Both the position numbers and the translations under genes were made by a program. Of a stretch of 64,000 nucleotides of DNA, positions 10,301-19,072 are shown one piece after another. Numbering within the stretch: the stretch's first letter is position 1; every line of letters begins with the position of its first letter. The notes below the pieces were generated by a model. That model ran no database searches. It saw only the letters and a list, made by a program, of their open reading frames with translations, and was not told the origin of the DNA. Source of the stretch: Flavobacterium sp. N1994 (GTDB lineage: Bacteria > Bacteroidota > Bacteroidia > Flavobacteriales > Flavobacteriaceae); contig NZ_CP109999.1 in NCBI RefSeq assembly GCF_025947145.1, forward strand, positions 1,116,001 to 1,180,000, read 5' to 3'.

Positions 10301-12847
10301 CCAGTAACTGGAGGTTGCGGAACTGTAAATGCTACTGGAACTATTACAGTTACCTCAAACAAAACAGCAAGTGCTGGGTCAAGTACTCCAACATTGTGTA
10401 TCAATACGGCTTTAACAGCGATTACTCATACCACTACTGGTGCAACAGGAATAGGAACTGCAACAGGTTTACCAACTGGAGTAACGGCAGCATGGGCTAG
10501 TAACACCATAACGATTAGCGGTACACCGAGTAACTCAGGAACTTTTAACTACAGTATTCCATTAACAGGTGGTTGTGGAACTGTAAATGCTACAGGTACT
10601 ATTACGGTTAACCCAAACAAAACAGCAAGTGCAGGGTCAAGTACTCCAACATTGTGTATCAATACAGCTTTAACAGCAATTACACATACCACTACTGGTG
10701 CAACCGGAATAGGAACTGCAACAGGTTTACCAACCGGAGTGACAGCAGCATGGGCTAGTAATACAATTACAATTAGCGGTACGCCAAGTAACTCAGGAAC
10801 CTTTAACTACAGTATTCCATTAACAGGAGGTTGTGGCACTGTAAATGCAACTGGAACTATTACTGTTAGGTCAGGCTCTACAGCAGCATCTATAACAGGC
10901 ACTGCAGCTATTTGTTCCGCTAGTTCAACGAATTTACAAGTTACCATTACAGGAGGGACTTCTCCATACACTGTTGTTTATACTTCGGGAAGTGTAAGTA
11001 ATTATACTAGTGGTTCCAATATTTCGATTTCTTCAACTAGTACTACCACGTATAACTTGATCTCTGTTACCGATGCTAATGGTTGTGTAGGAACTGGAAA
11101 TACTGGTTCTGCTGTTGTTGTTATTGATGCTACTACCTCAACGGATGGAGGAATAACTTGGTCTAATGGAAGTCCGAGTATTTCAAAATCGGTTATTTTT
11201 GATGGTGCTACAGCCATAATAAATGCTGATTTTTCAGCTTGTTCACTTCGATTAATCAATAATGCAGTGGTGACAGTATCCCCTGGATTTGATGTTACGT
11301 TGAATGGTAAATTGACTGTTGATTCCGGAAGTACTTTTACCTTAAGTAATACGGCTAATTTAATACAAAATACTACAGTAGCCAATTCTGGCAATATTGT
11401 TGTTAAGCGTAACTCATCTGCTTTAAAACGTTTGGATTATACTTTATGGTCTTCTCCTGTTACTGGTCAGGGGCTGTATGCTTTTTCACCCTTTACATTG
11501 CCTAATCGTTTTTATTACTATGACACAGCTACTAATCAGTTAAATAACGCTGTCGGTTTTAATTTGACAGGATTGCAGTATCCTTCGCCATTGGTTTCTC
11601 CAAATGGAGTTAATGGAACAGATACTAACAATATTCAATTTGTCAATGGAAAAAGTTATTTAATAAGAGTGCCATGGGATCATCCTACAACAGCCACCGT
11701 TTGGAATGGAAGTTTTACGGGGATTCCTAACAATGGAGATATTACGTTTGGAACATCTTTTGGATATAATGCTGTTGGAAATCCTTATCCATCAAGACTT
11801 AATGTTAAAGACTTTATAGATGGAAATTCTAATATTAGTGGACCAATATATATCTGGAGAAAAACGAATGGTAATTCTAATGGTTCTTATTCTACACTCA
11901 CAAAAACAGCTTTTGTTTCAAATGGGGACCCAAATAGTGTAACTAATGGGAATAATTATTTCAATCCAGGAAATGAAGCCAATTGGGCCCTTAATATTGG
12001 ACAAGGATTTATTATAAGAACCACTAGTGGTTCGAACATAACCTTTACTAATAGTATGAGAAGAAGTTCTAATGGAGACCAATTTTTTAGAGCGTCACAA
12101 CCTACTGTAGCTTCTTCAACTAATGGATTGTATTGGTTGAATTTGAATACCGATACAGGTGTTTTTAGTCAAATGGCTGTAGGCTATAGTTCAGAAGGAA
12201 CATTGGCCGAGGATAGAGGTATTGATGGGAAAAATATCAATCCCGATTTTTATCTAACTAGTTTAATAGGAACCGATGAATATTCAATTCAAGGGCGACC
12301 AGATTTTCAAGATTCAGATATCGTTCCTTTATCTTATAAAGTTACCGTCGCGGGTAATTATACCATTACTATAGATCATACGGCAGGTTTGTTTAGTGGA
12401 GGAACACAATCTATCTATTTAAAAGATAACCTTACGAATACAATAAATAATTTAAGTACTGGGCCCTATGCTTTTACTTCAGATGTGGGAACTTTTACAA
12501 ATCGTTTTGAAATTATTTACCAATCCACATTAGGAACACAACATGCTGTCTTTACGAGTAATAATGTGATTATCTATAATCAAAACAATGCATTAACAAT
12601 TGATTCAGGAAGCACCATTATGTCATCTGTAAAAATATTTGATATTAGAGGTCGATTGATTGAAGAAAAAAAGGGGATTAACGCTAACCATACTACTATG
12701 AATGGAGGGGGTACCGATGAAGTTCTATTGGTTCAAATCACTTCAGAAGACGGTGCAATGGTAACTAAAAAGGTATTGTTCCAAAGAACGTCTCTAAAAA
12801 TTGATAAAAAATTGAAAATAAAAACACAATTAGCTGAAGACGAATAA
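1346..12847 (+). CDS. Giant T9SS-secreted repetitive adhesin (3,833 aa)
   Basis: Likely a cell-surface adhesin exported by Sec and then the type IX secretion system. Signal peptide about residues 1-34 ([16 protein letters not shown]); a second ATG at 1388 would also keep it. Approximate order: N-terminal beta-rich module; beta-solenoid-like region from about 260, with the recurring phrase [15 protein letters not shown]-type modules about 817-1068; glycine-rich module about 1176-1388; an Ig-like module resembling the NBR1 type about 1391-1529; further MBG/YDG modules to about 1885; fifteen 86-residue Ig-like repeats at 1889-3178; another Ig-like module; a C-terminal Flavobacterium region; and a T9SS sorting domain about 3742-3813 ([18 protein letters not shown], then VTKKVLF), most like type C. 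A basic 20-residue tail follows the sorting domain. The protein is extremely rich in Thr, Ala, Gly and Ser and poor in charge. The ligand cannot be read from sequence. Confidence 0.9.
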   Translation: MTTTHNFSAIPKNRMLRILFLFLLVFSAQGISAQIALRGTATTASATTTSVTINVPTGVVAGDVMIANFATYKSPQSAAAVTNASWTAISSGALGGNNKLFGTLLYRVATAAEPASYTFSTTAANSFVGAIVAFSGVNTVTPFDVTPTSTFTTSGNTASTSLASITAVTTVTSNAAVLMFGMSSGGTTTTNANFGAFTTTSPASLSNSLYDFGPGTGTSGAVGAAWATKATAGSTGAGNIAGVISSGIGGQIIALRPAKQFRSNATTFNWGTAASWQESTDGGLNWVTATSVPNSSDDLVTIRNGHTVTLAANATASDLTIDSGGTLNTGATFTFGVTGVTSVTGTFTLAGTGAKTFTGDVDINAGGVWNETGVSTYSFAGHFTNDATTFTANTGTHTFSGASKTISGATALAIPTVTFTGSYTNNGTITSNTTLTLTAALTQGATGILNIGGSVTGSLTASAAGNTVNYTGAAQTGLVTTYNNLTLSGSLAKTFATTPTVNGILSLEGTATVSVTSGVVTYGANATLQYNKPASYTATSKEWITPFVATGGIIIKNTGAITTPGAVQVGNNTNVDLNINTGATLTPGANLITLHGDFINGGTLTSGSGGVTIAGTSLTQSIDGFTTTGTVSMTKTAGTATFAGNVNGGGLTINGTGGTLNLGAGLSHTFTGTWTRTAGTLNGGSSTLTLSATPTPISGTGGTFTAGTGTVNYNAAGNQTLAVITYNNLTLSGSGAKTIGTAASGTLTSGNLSIAPTGSATASVTNANISVGSLTVGGVGTVNGTWGAVAATSATNKTNTFFTTGITGNVTAGSDTRTTPTITTAPTATAITYGQTLAASTLSGGVASVAGTFALTTPSTAPNAGTTSQSVTFTPTNAANYSTVITTVSVIVNRIALTVTATGPSKTYGTTLTAGASTTNFSVAGTLVGSETLTSVTLTPDSAGLSATTAANAAYTVTPSVATGTGGFLESNYNISYIDYSGTVATKALTITANNQTNCAGIPFSFSGTEFSTSGLVNGNTVSSVTLTSAGSASSSNASTYPIIAANATGTGLTNYNISYADGSLTVNASPDISNFSVGVTNPVAGGTSTVTINSTSLANGTYTVTYNLTGDNTATGSTASVSIVAGTGTFATSALATAGYTTITITAIKNAATCSSTISSGNTATIVIATEASTTITATGSWTAPVGVTSVTVEAWGAGGAGGGASSFISAAGGGGAGGAYVKNTAITVVPNTTYTVTVGAGGTGSTGTGGTGGDSWFGSTTTVLAKGGNGGLSSSGSGAAGASAISTGNVGATAPFSYYGGAGGNGGTSGGGGGSSAGTGSNGNTATGTAGGGAVTGGGAGANGSTNNANGASAAVNSGGGGAGATANFSTRSGGAGGSGKVAITYKQLTYKSQIISANLGSTSWCSGETRNITVTIKNIGTATWTDGTNGSGTINIGVKWNTNSSNWADYNVRTSANNLAPGQTATYTFTITASNNTGSAYTTALAAGTNNLTFDIVYEGISWFGNNGGGVGPGNTVFTSAAQTILALPTVTSATGNSKTYTGIANATTVSAVASAGATIDWYDAATGGTLLASGTLTYAPTGINAGTYTAYAQARNTTTGCTSAVRTSATLTINKAPLTITAVNQTVSYGTAVATVTGAGTYTATGFVNSETSSVIGGLATYSTTYTPTTAAATASVTITPLITGLTATNYSFSAANGAVTITTAALTVTANIATHIYGATLTPGAGASPLSVTGMQNSETLAGTVTLAYTSGNIATSAVGTYTGAVSPSVFVKTSGTATLSNYTINYVTNNLSVTTASLTITANNASKCFGTTYTFGTTAFTSSGLQNGETIGSVTLTSLGASSAAAAGSYSITPSAATGVSFTAANYSISYIDGALTVTANNTAGAASSTPTLCINTALTAITHTTTGATGIGTAIGLPAGVTAAWATNSITISGTPTASGTFSYTIPLTGGCGTVNATGTITVTPAMTAGAASSTPTLCISTALTAITHATTGATGIGSATGLPTGVSAAWATNTITISGTPTASGTFNYTIPVTGGCGTVNATGTITVTPAMTAGAASSTPTLCISTALTAITHTTSGATGIGTATGLPTGVTAAWATNTITISGTPTASGTFNYTIPVTGGCGTVNATGTITVTPANTAGAASSTPTLCINTALTAITHVTTGATGIGTATGLPAGVTAAWATNTITISGTPTNSGTFTYTIPLTGGCGTVNATGTITVTPAMTAGAASSTPTLCINTALTAITHATTGATGIGSATGLPTGVTAAWATNTITISGTPTNSGTFTYTIPVTGGCGTVNATGTITVTPNKTAGAASSTPTLCINTALTTITHATTGATGIGSATGLPTGVTAAWATNTITISGTPTNSGTFTYTIPLTGGCGTVNATGTITVTPAMTASAASSTPTLCINTALTAITHATTGATGIGSATGLPTGVTAAWATNTITISGTPTNSGTFTYTIPLTGGCGTVNATGTITVTPAMTASAASSTPTLCINTALTAITHATTGATGIGSATGLPTGVTAAWATNTITISGTPTNSGTFTYTIPLTGGCGTVNATGTITVTPAMTASAASSTPTLCINTALTAITHTTTGATGIGTATGLPAGVTAAWASNTITISGTPGNSGTFNYTIPLTGGCGTVNATGTITVTTNKTVSAASSSPTLCINTALTAITHTTTGATGIGTATGLPTGVTAAFANNTITISGTPSNSGTFAYTIPLTGGCGTVNATGTITVTPANTAGAASSTPTLCINTALTAITHATTGATGIGTATGLPAGVTAAWATNTITISGTPTASGTFAYTIPVTGGCGTVNATGTITVTPNKTASAASSTPTLCINTALTAITHTTTGATGIGTATGLPAGVTAAWATNTITISGTPTASGTFAYTIPLTGGCGTVNATGTITVTPANTAGAASSTPTLCINTALTAITHTTTGATGIGTATGLPTGVTAAWATNTITISGTPTASGTFAYTIPVTGGCGTVNATGTITVTSNKTASAGSSTPTLCINTALTAITHTTTGATGIGTATGLPTGVTAAWASNTITISGTPSNSGTFNYSIPLTGGCGTVNATGTITVNPNKTASAGSSTPTLCINTALTAITHTTTGATGIGTATGLPTGVTAAWASNTITISGTPSNSGTFNYSIPLTGGCGTVNATGTITVRSGSTAASITGTAAICSASSTNLQVTITGGTSPYTVVYTSGSVSNYTSGSNISISSTSTTTYNLISVTDANGCVGTGNTGSAVVVIDATTSTDGGITWSNGSPSISKSVIFDGATAIINADFSACSLRLINNAVVTVSPGFDVTLNGKLTVDSGSTFTLSNTANLIQNTTVANSGNIVVKRNSSALKRLDYTLWSSPVTGQGLYAFSPFTLPNRFYYYDTATNQLNNAVGFNLTGLQYPSPLVSPNGVNGTDTNNIQFVNGKSYLIRVPWDHPTTATVWNGSFTGIPNNGDITFGTSFGYNAVGNPYPSRLNVKDFIDGNSNISGPIYIWRKTNGNSNGSYSTLTKTAFVSNGDPNSVTNGNNYFNPGNEANWALNIGQGFIIRTTSGSNITFTNSMRRSSNGDQFFRASQPTVASSTNGLYWLNLNTDTGVFSQMAVGYSSEGTLAEDRGIDGKNINPDFYLTSLIGTDEYSIQGRPDFQDSDIVPLSYKVTVAGNYTITIDHTAGLFSGGTQSIYLKDNLTNTINNLSTGPYAFTSDVGTFTNRFEIIYQSTLGTQHAVFTSNNVIIYNQNNALTIDSGSTIMSSVKIFDIRGRLIEEKKGINANHTTMNGGGTDEVLLVQITSEDGAMVTKKVLFQRTSLKIDKKLKIKTQLAEDE
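7010..10879 (+). repeat. 15 tandem 258-bp repeats in the adhesin gene
   Basis: Fifteen in-frame copies of exactly 258 bp (86 codons), 3,870 bp in all, encoding residues 1889-3178. Each unit begins T-A/V-G/S-A and contains [24 protein letters not shown] and [15 protein letters not shown], with two cysteines at fixed places (LCIN/LCIS and GGCG). The fold resembles bacterial putative Ig modules. Units 6-8 are nearly identical, units 14-15 are nearly identical apart from the last residues, and units 10-11 and 12-13 look like a duplicated two-unit block (linkers alternate PAN and NK). This pattern indicates recent unequal recombination. Confidence 0.95.
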
Positions 12848-12877
12848 AAAATAAGAGTTTTTTTATTTAAGTTGTTT

Positions 12878-12910
12878 AAGCCTCTTTCGAAAGTTAGAGG
12901 CTTTTATTTT
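12878..12910 (+). terminator. Intrinsic terminator after the adhesin gene
   Basis: Stem aagcctct / agaggctt (8 bp) with a 10-nt loop, followed by a T-rich run, 30 nt after the adhesin stop codon. It separates the adhesin from the ureide operon. Confidence 0.8.
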
Positions 12911-12958
12911 TTACTAAACATAACTAAAATCATCACTTCCTTATTTTCAATTTAAATC

Positions 12959-12966
12959 TATATTTG
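12959..12966 (+). promoter_or_regulatory. Candidate -7 box of the ureide operon
   Basis: TATATTTG matches TAnnTTTG exactly and lies 27 nt upstream of the TTG start of allB, just after the adhesin terminator. No clear -33 TTG at the usual distance, so moderate support. Confidence 0.5.
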
Positions 12967-12993
12967 TAGGTTCGTAATTAAAAAAAGAAAGTC

Positions 12994-14319
12994 TTGCAAG
13001 AAAGAATACTATATAGCAAACGCGTTTGGGTTAACAATCAATTACAACCCGCTTCCATTTGTTTTGATAACGGAACCATTACTGCCATTCATTTGGAAAG
13101 GCTAGATACTGCTGAAGATTATGGCAATGCCGTAATTATGCCAGGTGTTATTGATGTACATGTTCATATCAACGAACCCGGAAGAACCGAATGGGAAGGT
13201 TTTGAAACAGCCACTCAAGCCGCAGCAGCCGGAGGTTCTACCACCATTATCGACATGCCTTTAAATGCGAGTCCGGTGACAACAACCTTAAATGCTTTTA
13301 ATGAAAAGCTAGAGGCATCAAAAGGAAAAATGAATGTCAATGTGGGCTTTTATGCTGGATTGATTCCAGGTAATTCAGTTCATTTAGAAGATTTAATTCA
13401 AGCTGGTGTGGTAGGGGTTAAATGTTTTCTTACGCATTCGGGCATAGATGAATTTCCCAATGTGACCGAAAAAGATTTAGATGAGGCGATGCCCATTATT
13501 GCTAAACACAATATTCCGTTATTAGCACATTGCGAATTATACGATACTGAAATCGACTGTGATTTTGAAAATAATCCAACAAGCTACCAACATTATTTGG
13601 CGAGCCGACCTAAAAAATGGGAGAATGATGCAATTGACTTAATGATCAGAATGTGTCGAAAACACCACTGCCCTGTTCATATTGTTCATGTAGCCTCTGC
13701 GGAAGCATTAACCAAAATCGAAGCAGCCAAAAAAGAAGGGTTACCGATTACTGCCGAAACCTGTACGCAATATATTTTCTTTAATGCCGAAACTATTCCC
13801 AATGCCAATTGCATATACAAATGTGCCCCACCAATAAGAGAAAAGGCCAACAATGATCAATTGAAACAAGCTTTTGGTTCTGGTGTTTTAGATTTTATTA
13901 CAACAGACCACTCACCTGCTCCACCCAACATAAAAGAAATGGAAAGTGGCAATCTGAAAAAAGCTTGGGGTGGCATTGCTGGTATTCAGTTTCTTTTGAC
14001 GGGTTCTTGGACGGCTATGAAAGATACTGTGACATTGGAACAATTCATTCCTTTAGTAACCTCAAAACCAGCACATTTCATCAAATCTAAAAGCAAAGGA
14101 GAACTTAAAACAGGCTACGATGCTGATATTGTAATTTGGAATCCCAACGAAATCGATTTAGTAAAAGCTGAAGACGTATTTTTCAGATATAAAATAAGTC
14201 CATATATTGCACAAAACTTACACGGAAAAGTGCTAGAAACGATAGTAAATGGCACTACCGTTTTTCAAAATAAATCAATACAAAACAAAAATAAAGGACA
14301 ATGGCTTTTGCAAAAGTAA
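12994..14319 (+). CDS. allB: Allantoinase (AllB)
   Basis: Cytosolic zinc amidohydrolase opening the hydantoin ring of allantoin to give allantoate. The 441 residues match the family length. Metal-binding features are visible: DVHVHINEPGR (H56, H58), GVKCFLTHSG with the lysine expected to be carbamylated (K143), LLAHCE (H179), HIVHVAS (H232) and TTDHSP (D305). PGRTEWEGFETATQAAAAGG and the overall pattern fit allantoinase better than dihydroorotase, and the neighbours are all ureide genes. The start is a TTG at 12994; no ATG fits the conserved N-terminus, and a promoter box lies 27 nt upstream. It opens the operon and overlaps alc by 19 nt, suggesting coupled translation. Confidence 0.93.
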   Translation: MQERILYSKRVWVNNQLQPASICFDNGTITAIHLERLDTAEDYGNAVIMPGVIDVHVHINEPGRTEWEGFETATQAAAAGGSTTIIDMPLNASPVTTTLNAFNEKLEASKGKMNVNVGFYAGLIPGNSVHLEDLIQAGVVGVKCFLTHSGIDEFPNVTEKDLDEAMPIIAKHNIPLLAHCELYDTEIDCDFENNPTSYQHYLASRPKKWENDAIDLMIRMCRKHHCPVHIVHVASAEALTKIEAAKKEGLPITAETCTQYIFFNAETIPNANCIYKCAPPIREKANNDQLKQAFGSGVLDFITTDHSPAPPNIKEMESGNLKKAWGGIAGIQFLLTGSWTAMKDTVTLEQFIPLVTSKPAHFIKSKSKGELKTGYDADIVIWNPNEIDLVKAEDVFFRYKISPYIAQNLHGKVLETIVNGTTVFQNKSIQNKNKGQWLLQK

Positions 14320-15320
14320 CCGAGATTATCAAAGAATCACCAGCATTTACAGCACTAACTGATTTAGCAGCAGAGCGCCTAGGTGGAAAAGTATTGTATG
14401 CTACCGATGATTTTTTTGCGGAAAAAGAAAACTTAATTCTACCCACACGAGGCATTTTTATTACCGATAAATACACAGACAGAGGCAAATGGATGGACGG
14501 CTGGGAAAGTAGACGGAAAAGAACTCCAGGACACGATTGGGCTGTTATTCAATTAGCCACTTCAGGAAAAATTAGGGGTTTTGATATTGATACCAATTTC
14601 TTTTTGGGCAATCATCCACCTCATGCTTCTATTGAAGCAGTTAATTTGGCTAATGCAGATGGAATAACCGATTGGGAAAATGTAGCTTGGAAAGAAATTC
14701 TACCAAAATCACATTTGGATGCAGGTTCTCAAAACTTTTACGAATGTCAAAGTGACGAAATCTTTACTCATTTACGTTTACACATATACCCTGATGGTGG
14801 TGTAGCAAGATTTAGAGTATACGGAGAAGTATTCAAAAATTGGAATGCAGTCTCTACTTCTGAAACACTAGATTTAGCAGCAGCTATTAATGGTGGTCAA
14901 GCGATTGCTTGTAATGACATGTTCTTTAGTGCTATGAGTAATTTGATTATGCCTAATCGTGGTGCCAATATGGGAGACGGCTGGGAAACCAAAAGAAATC
15001 GAACACCAAACAATCGCGACTGGGTGATTTTAAAATTAGCTCACAAAGGAACCGTCGAGAAAATTGTGGTGGACACTTGTCATTTCAAAGGCAATTATCC
15101 TGATAGTTGTTCGATAGAATTCTGCGTAAGCGACAATGATGCTGATGTTATCCATAATGGTAATTGGCAGACCTTGCTACCCCAACAAAAATTAAGTGCC
15201 GATAACGAGCACGAATATGTAAAAGAAATAAACACCCATCCTGCAATAACTCACGTTAGAATGAACATCTTCCCTGACGGAGGTATTAGTCGTTTGAGAT
15301 TGTTTGGTAAAATCAGTTAA
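14301..15320 (+). CDS. alc: Allantoicase
   Basis: Hydrolyses allantoate to ureidoglycolate and urea. The 339-residue protein shows the internal duplication typical of allantoicase: two jelly-roll halves, each with a similar block. The first half has DGWESRRKRTPGHDWAV near residue 65, then LRLHIYPDGGVARFRVYG; the second has DGWETKRNRTPNNRDWVI and VRMNIFPDGGISRLRLFG. It starts inside the end of allB (19-nt overlap) and ends 3 nt before puuD, so it is firmly within the operon. Nothing is truncated. I saw no dedicated ureidoglycolate lyase or amidohydrolase after it in the locus. Confidence 0.93.
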   Translation: MAFAKVTEIIKESPAFTALTDLAAERLGGKVLYATDDFFAEKENLILPTRGIFITDKYTDRGKWMDGWESRRKRTPGHDWAVIQLATSGKIRGFDIDTNFFLGNHPPHASIEAVNLANADGITDWENVAWKEILPKSHLDAGSQNFYECQSDEIFTHLRLHIYPDGGVARFRVYGEVFKNWNAVSTSETLDLAAAINGGQAIACNDMFFSAMSNLIMPNRGANMGDGWETKRNRTPNNRDWVILKLAHKGTVEKIVVDTCHFKGNYPDSCSIEFCVSDNDADVIHNGNWQTLLPQQKLSADNEHEYVKEINTHPAITHVRMNIFPDGGISRLRLFGKIS

Positions 15321-15323
15321 CAA

Positions 15324-16742
15324 GTGGTCATCAATACCTTTATATTAATCGTTTTATATGTGATTTACTTCAGCGTATTGATTACGTTGGGCTACATCTC
15401 TTATAAAATGCCGAGCTTCCTCAAAGGAAAATCGCAGAAGAATCTGCAAGGCGATGAAGACATCAGAAACACTAGCTTGAATTATTGTTACGCTGGAATG
15501 TTGTTGATGATTGTCGGGATTTTGGTCAATACTTACATTTTAGTACAAGGCACTCCTTTGGAAAGTCATATGATGGAATGGCTGAATATCGTCATTCGGT
15601 TGATGCACATTACTTTCGGAATTGCTTGGATTGGGGCATCGTTCTATTTTGTATTCTTGGAAAATGCCTTGAACAGAACAGAAGATGTTCGCGACGAATT
15701 GGCTGGAAATCTTTGGGCGGTTCACGGAGGGGGTTTTTATTATTTAGAGAAATACAAAGTCGCGCCAAAAACAATTCCCAAACACTTACACTGGTTCAAA
15801 TACGAAGCCTATTTTACTTGGCTTTCTGGTTTTTGCTTGTTGTTTGTAGTGTATTATTTCAATGCTTCTGCGTTCCTAATAGACAAGAATGTTTTAGACA
15901 TTACCGCTTTACAAGGAATTCTAATTGGAGTAAGTTCGTTTGTAGTAGCATGGTTGATATACGACCGCATGTGTAAGTCTTCCTTAATCAAAAACCAATT
16001 GGCTTTTGCTTTAGTGGGATTTGCATTCCTAATATTCTTTGCGTGGTTTTATTGCCATGTGTTTAGTGCACGTGCCGCTTATATTCATTTTGGTGCGATG
16101 ATTGGTGGCATTATGGTGGCCAATGTGTTCTTTGTGATTATTCCGGGACAAAAAGAAATGGTGCGTTGTGCCAAATTGGGTATTCCGTTAGACCCTAGTT
16201 TGGGTAAAAAAGCGTTAGCGCGTTCGTTACACAATAACTATTTTACGTTACCGGTATTATTCGTGATGGTGAGCAATCACTTTCCGTCTACATTTGGGTA
16301 TGAGTATCCTTGGCTGATTTTGGGGATTATCTCCTTAGGTGCGGCTGGAGTGAAACACTATTTGAACTTAAAAGAAAAGAACCAACTCAACGTATGGATT
16401 TTGCCGGTTTCAGTTGTAATTCTTTTGGCAGCTTGCTTTATTTCGGCGCCCAGTACTAATCCTTATGAATGCAAAAAAGAAGTTAGTATTGCGGAAGTTC
16501 AGGAGATTGTTCAGAAACGTTGCGTGCAATGCCACTCCTCTAACCCTACGGATGATGTTTATAAAACGGCTCCGAATGGCGTGAAATACGATACACCTCA
16601 AGATATTTTCAATAAGAAAGATTTGATTATGCAACGCGTGGTCATTACCAAGACGATGCCTCAGAATAATAAAACCAACATTACTGAAGAAGAACGCAAT
16701 ATGATTCGGTGTTGGATTGAACAAGGTGCGAGCCTAAAATAA
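15324..16742 (+). CDS. puuD: Membrane urate oxidase PuuD with C-terminal cytochrome c domain
   Basis: Converts urate to 5-hydroxyisourate. Unlike soluble uricase, PuuD-type enzymes are membrane proteins thought to pass electrons to the respiratory chain through a fused cytochrome c instead of making hydrogen peroxide. The 472-residue product has about eight or nine hydrophobic helices (residues about 5-365), with PuuD-type blocks such as HITFGIAWIGASFYF, ENALNR and WAVHGGGFYYLEKY. A C-terminal domain follows a last helix and carries the heme motif CVQCH (C400, C403, H404) and a later methionine (TKTMPQNN) that may be the second heme ligand. The start is GTG at 15324, right after alc. It lies 6 nt upstream of uraD/uraH, whose domains act on its product. 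Confidence 0.9.
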   Translation: MVINTFILIVLYVIYFSVLITLGYISYKMPSFLKGKSQKNLQGDEDIRNTSLNYCYAGMLLMIVGILVNTYILVQGTPLESHMMEWLNIVIRLMHITFGIAWIGASFYFVFLENALNRTEDVRDELAGNLWAVHGGGFYYLEKYKVAPKTIPKHLHWFKYEAYFTWLSGFCLLFVVYYFNASAFLIDKNVLDITALQGILIGVSSFVVAWLIYDRMCKSSLIKNQLAFALVGFAFLIFFAWFYCHVFSARAAYIHFGAMIGGIMVANVFFVIIPGQKEMVRCAKLGIPLDPSLGKKALARSLHNNYFTLPVLFVMVSNHFPSTFGYEYPWLILGIISLGAAGVKHYLNLKEKNQLNVWILPVSVVILLAACFISAPSTNPYECKKEVSIAEVQEIVQKRCVQCHSSNPTDDVYKTAPNGVKYDTPQDIFNKKDLIMQRVVITKTMPQNNKTNITEEERNMIRCWIEQGASLK

Positions 16743-16748
16743 AACGTT

Positions 16749-17597
16749 ATGAATTTAACTGCATTTAATAGTTTAGATAAAGAATCGGCTAGAAAAGAGC
16801 TATTCGCTTGTTGTGGTTCAAACCAATGGGCAGATGGAATGATGAAACATTTCCCTTTTGCTTCTGAAAAACAATTGGTGGATTTGTCTTCCCAAATATG
16901 GTATGACGAATGTACTGAAGCGGATTGGAGAGAATCGTTTACGCATCATCCGAAAATTGGCGATGTTAAAAGTCTTACTGAAAAGTTTGCTGGTAAAGAA
17001 CAAGCTGGAGTAGCAGTGGCAACTCAGGAAACGATACAGCATTTGGCGAAAGCCAATTCCGATTATGAAACTAAAAACGGATTTATCTTCATTGTCTGTG
17101 CTACTGGAAAATCAGCTGATGAAATGTTAGCCTTATTAAATGACCGCTTGCAAAATACCGCCGAGGAAGAATTGCACATTGCTATGGGCGAACAACAAAA
17201 GATTTCCATCATCCGTTTCAAGAAGATGCTCCCTGATGGGGATTTCAGTTTCTTGAAGGTAAGCCAAATCACGACCCACGTTTTAGATACGGCAACGGGA
17301 ATTCCAGGCAAAGACATTTCCATCAGATTACAAGCTTTTAGAAATACTATTTGGCAAACCATCGCGCAAGGGATTACTAATAATGACGGTAGAATTCCAG
17401 ACTTATTGCCACAAGACAAAAATCTGAAACCTGATACCTATAAAATGGTTTTCGATACGGGAAGTTATTACGGAAAAACCAATACCAAAACCTTTTACCC
17501 AAAAGTAGAAATCATTTTCAGCACTTTTGATGAAACGCATTATCATGTGCCGCTTCTGCTTAATCCTTTTGGCTATAGTACGTACAGAGGCAGCTAA
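16749..17597 (+). CDS. uraD/uraH: Bifunctional OHCU decarboxylase / 5-hydroxyisourate hydrolase (UraD-UraH fusion)
   Basis: Two enzymes in one 282-residue chain. Residues 1 to about 165 are OHCU decarboxylase (UraD): FTHHPKIGD with the catalytic-type His67-Pro68, and KNGFIFIVCATGKSADEML. Residues about 172-282 are 5-hydroxyisourate hydrolase (transthyretin-related): ITTHVLDTATGIPG (H177), NNDGR (R215), HYHVPLLLNPFGYSTYRGS with H266 and the diagnostic C-terminal YRGS. The fusion would take 5-hydroxyisourate from PuuD to OHCU and then to S-allantoin, the AllB substrate. The decarboxylase-first order is the same as in plant allantoin synthase. The two domains abut without a long linker and no key motif is missing. 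Confidence 0.93.
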   Translation: MNLTAFNSLDKESARKELFACCGSNQWADGMMKHFPFASEKQLVDLSSQIWYDECTEADWRESFTHHPKIGDVKSLTEKFAGKEQAGVAVATQETIQHLAKANSDYETKNGFIFIVCATGKSADEMLALLNDRLQNTAEEELHIAMGEQQKISIIRFKKMLPDGDFSFLKVSQITTHVLDTATGIPGKDISIRLQAFRNTIWQTIAQGITNNDGRIPDLLPQDKNLKPDTYKMVFDTGSYYGKTNTKTFYPKVEIIFSTFDETHYHVPLLLNPFGYSTYRGS

Positions 17598-17637
17598 TTC
17601 ATTTAAAATTTATAATTCAAAATTTAAAATAATAGAG

Positions 17638-18972
17638 ATGACTATTCCTAGTAATAAAAAAGAACAATTGTTCAACAGTTTAAGCAAAGCCAATTCGACT
17701 TTCAACGAAATATATCCAGGAGACCGAAGTGATCGTCAGCCGGTGCATACCCTTTATGGTGGTGCTAACCTTTTCAAATCGGACGCTCCTATCCTATTGG
17801 GTCAAAGAGCTTTGGAGATATTAGAAACCTATGCCCCTAACCACGAAGTTTTTGGAAAAGCTTTTGGATTAAATGGTGGCAATGATTTCAGTAAGAGAAT
17901 TTATGATAAGGTCGTGGCCAAATTAAAATCGGAAGCCATTGAAGATTTCCGTATTGATTTTGAAGATGGTTACGGCAACCGAAGCAATGAAGAAGAAGAT
18001 GCGACGGCTGAATCAACAGCCAAAGAAGTAGCAAAAGGAATGAAAGATAAAACGCTTTCTCCATTCATTGGTATTCGTATCAAACCTTTTACTGAAGAAA
18101 TGAAAGAAAGAGGATTGCGAACCTTAGATATTTTTATTTCAACTTTAGTAAAAGAAACCGGAGGTAAATTACCAGACAATTTCGTCGTAATGTTACCCAA
18201 AGTGACTATCCCAGAGCAACCAGAAACACTAGCCAACTTCATGACTATTTTGGAAGAAGAATTAGGCTTAGCCAAAGGATCTCTGAAAATGGAAATGATG
18301 GTCGAAACCACACAAGCTATTATGGATATTGCGGGAACCAATCCGTTATACCGATTTATAAAAGCCGCTCAAGGAAGATGTATTGCGATGCATTTTGGAA
18401 CCTATGATTATACAGCAAGTTGCAGTATTACGGCGAAATACCAAGAAATGGATCACCCTGTTTGCGATTTTGCTCATCACGTAACTAAAGTAGCTTTAGC
18501 ACATACTGGCATCTGGTTAAGCGATGGTGCCACAAACACAATGCCTATCGGACCACATAGAGGAGACTTGACACCTCAACAAGAAAAAGAAAATAGAGAA
18601 GTGGTGCACAGAGCTTGGAAAAAAGGCTACGACCATATCCGTCATTCGTTATGGAATGGCTATTATCAGGGTTGGGATTTGAATCCGGCACAATTTCCTA
18701 TGCGTTATGCAGCGGTGTATGCGTTCTTTTTGGAGAGTTATGATGATGCCGTTGACCGCTTAAAAACCTTTGTTGAAAAAGCAGCGCGTGCTACGCTAAT
18801 CGGAGATGTATTTGATGATGCCGCTACAGGACAAGGATTATTAAACTATTTCCTTAGAGCCTTAAACAGCGGTGCAATTACCGAAGAAGAAGTATTGGCA
18901 ACTGGACTGACTTTAGAGGAAATCAGAGGACGTTCTTTCAAGAAAATATTAGAAAATAGAGCTGGGAAATAG
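17638..18972 (+). CDS. CitE/HpcH-fold protein of the DUF6986 type, last gene of the ureide operon, function unknown
   Basis: 444 residues from the ATG at 17638. The same frame is open to an ATG at 17527, but those codons lie inside uraD/uraH and encode nothing conserved. The protein resembles HpcH/HpaI-CitE aldolases and lyases, TIM barrels that bind a divalent metal and a small oxoacid. Visible equivalents: FRIDFEDGYGNR (E109, D110), GIRIKPF (R147), MMVETTQAIMD (E223) and HFGTYDYTAS (D257). Relatives have been called phosphoenolpyruvate kinase in databases, a name I would not rely on. It follows uraD/uraH by 40 nt on the same strand and precedes the terminator. Context suggests it handles ureidoglycolate or glyoxylate; this is an inference. 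Confidence 0.8.
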   Translation: MTIPSNKKEQLFNSLSKANSTFNEIYPGDRSDRQPVHTLYGGANLFKSDAPILLGQRALEILETYAPNHEVFGKAFGLNGGNDFSKRIYDKVVAKLKSEAIEDFRIDFEDGYGNRSNEEEDATAESTAKEVAKGMKDKTLSPFIGIRIKPFTEEMKERGLRTLDIFISTLVKETGGKLPDNFVVMLPKVTIPEQPETLANFMTILEEELGLAKGSLKMEMMVETTQAIMDIAGTNPLYRFIKAAQGRCIAMHFGTYDYTASCSITAKYQEMDHPVCDFAHHVTKVALAHTGIWLSDGATNTMPIGPHRGDLTPQQEKENREVVHRAWKKGYDHIRHSLWNGYYQGWDLNPAQFPMRYAAVYAFFLESYDDAVDRLKTFVEKAARATLIGDVFDDAATGQGLLNYFLRALNSGAITEEEVLATGLTLEEIRGRSFKKILENRAGK

Positions 18973-19017
18973 ATAATTAGACTTATTAGATTTTTAGACT
19001 TATTAGACAAAAAAATA

Positions 19018-19046
19018 AAGCCGCATCAGACTGATGCGGCTTTTTA
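19018..19046. terminator. Bidirectional terminator between the ureide operon and xdhB
   Basis: Eleven-bp perfect stem (19018-19028 with 19032-19042), 3-nt loop gac, A-rich on the left and a T-run on the right. It lies between converging genes, 45 nt after the plus operon and 27 nt after the xdhB stop, and can serve both strands. Confidence 0.9.
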
Positions 19047-19072
19047 TATAAATAAGGTTCAAAATTTGATTA

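Noticed and set aside
7010..10879. Direct repeats as a CRISPR array
   Set aside because: The 258-bp units are contiguous and coding, with no spacers.
12994..14319. Dihydroorotase
   Set aside because: Motifs overlap, but the neighbours and the allantoinase-like PGRTEWEGFETATQAAAAGG region favour allantoinase.
15485..15976. 163-codon open frame overlapping puuD
   Set aside because: Lies wholly within puuD in another frame; the puuD frame has all the conserved motifs.
17527..17637. Longer N-terminus for the CitE-like protein
   Set aside because: These codons overlap uraD/uraH in another frame and have no similarity to the family; the ATG at 17638 fits.
17598..17637. Near-palindromic AT stretch between uraD/uraH and the CitE-like gene
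   Set aside because: Imperfect symmetry in a run of A and T; likely chance, and it lacks the form of a terminator.
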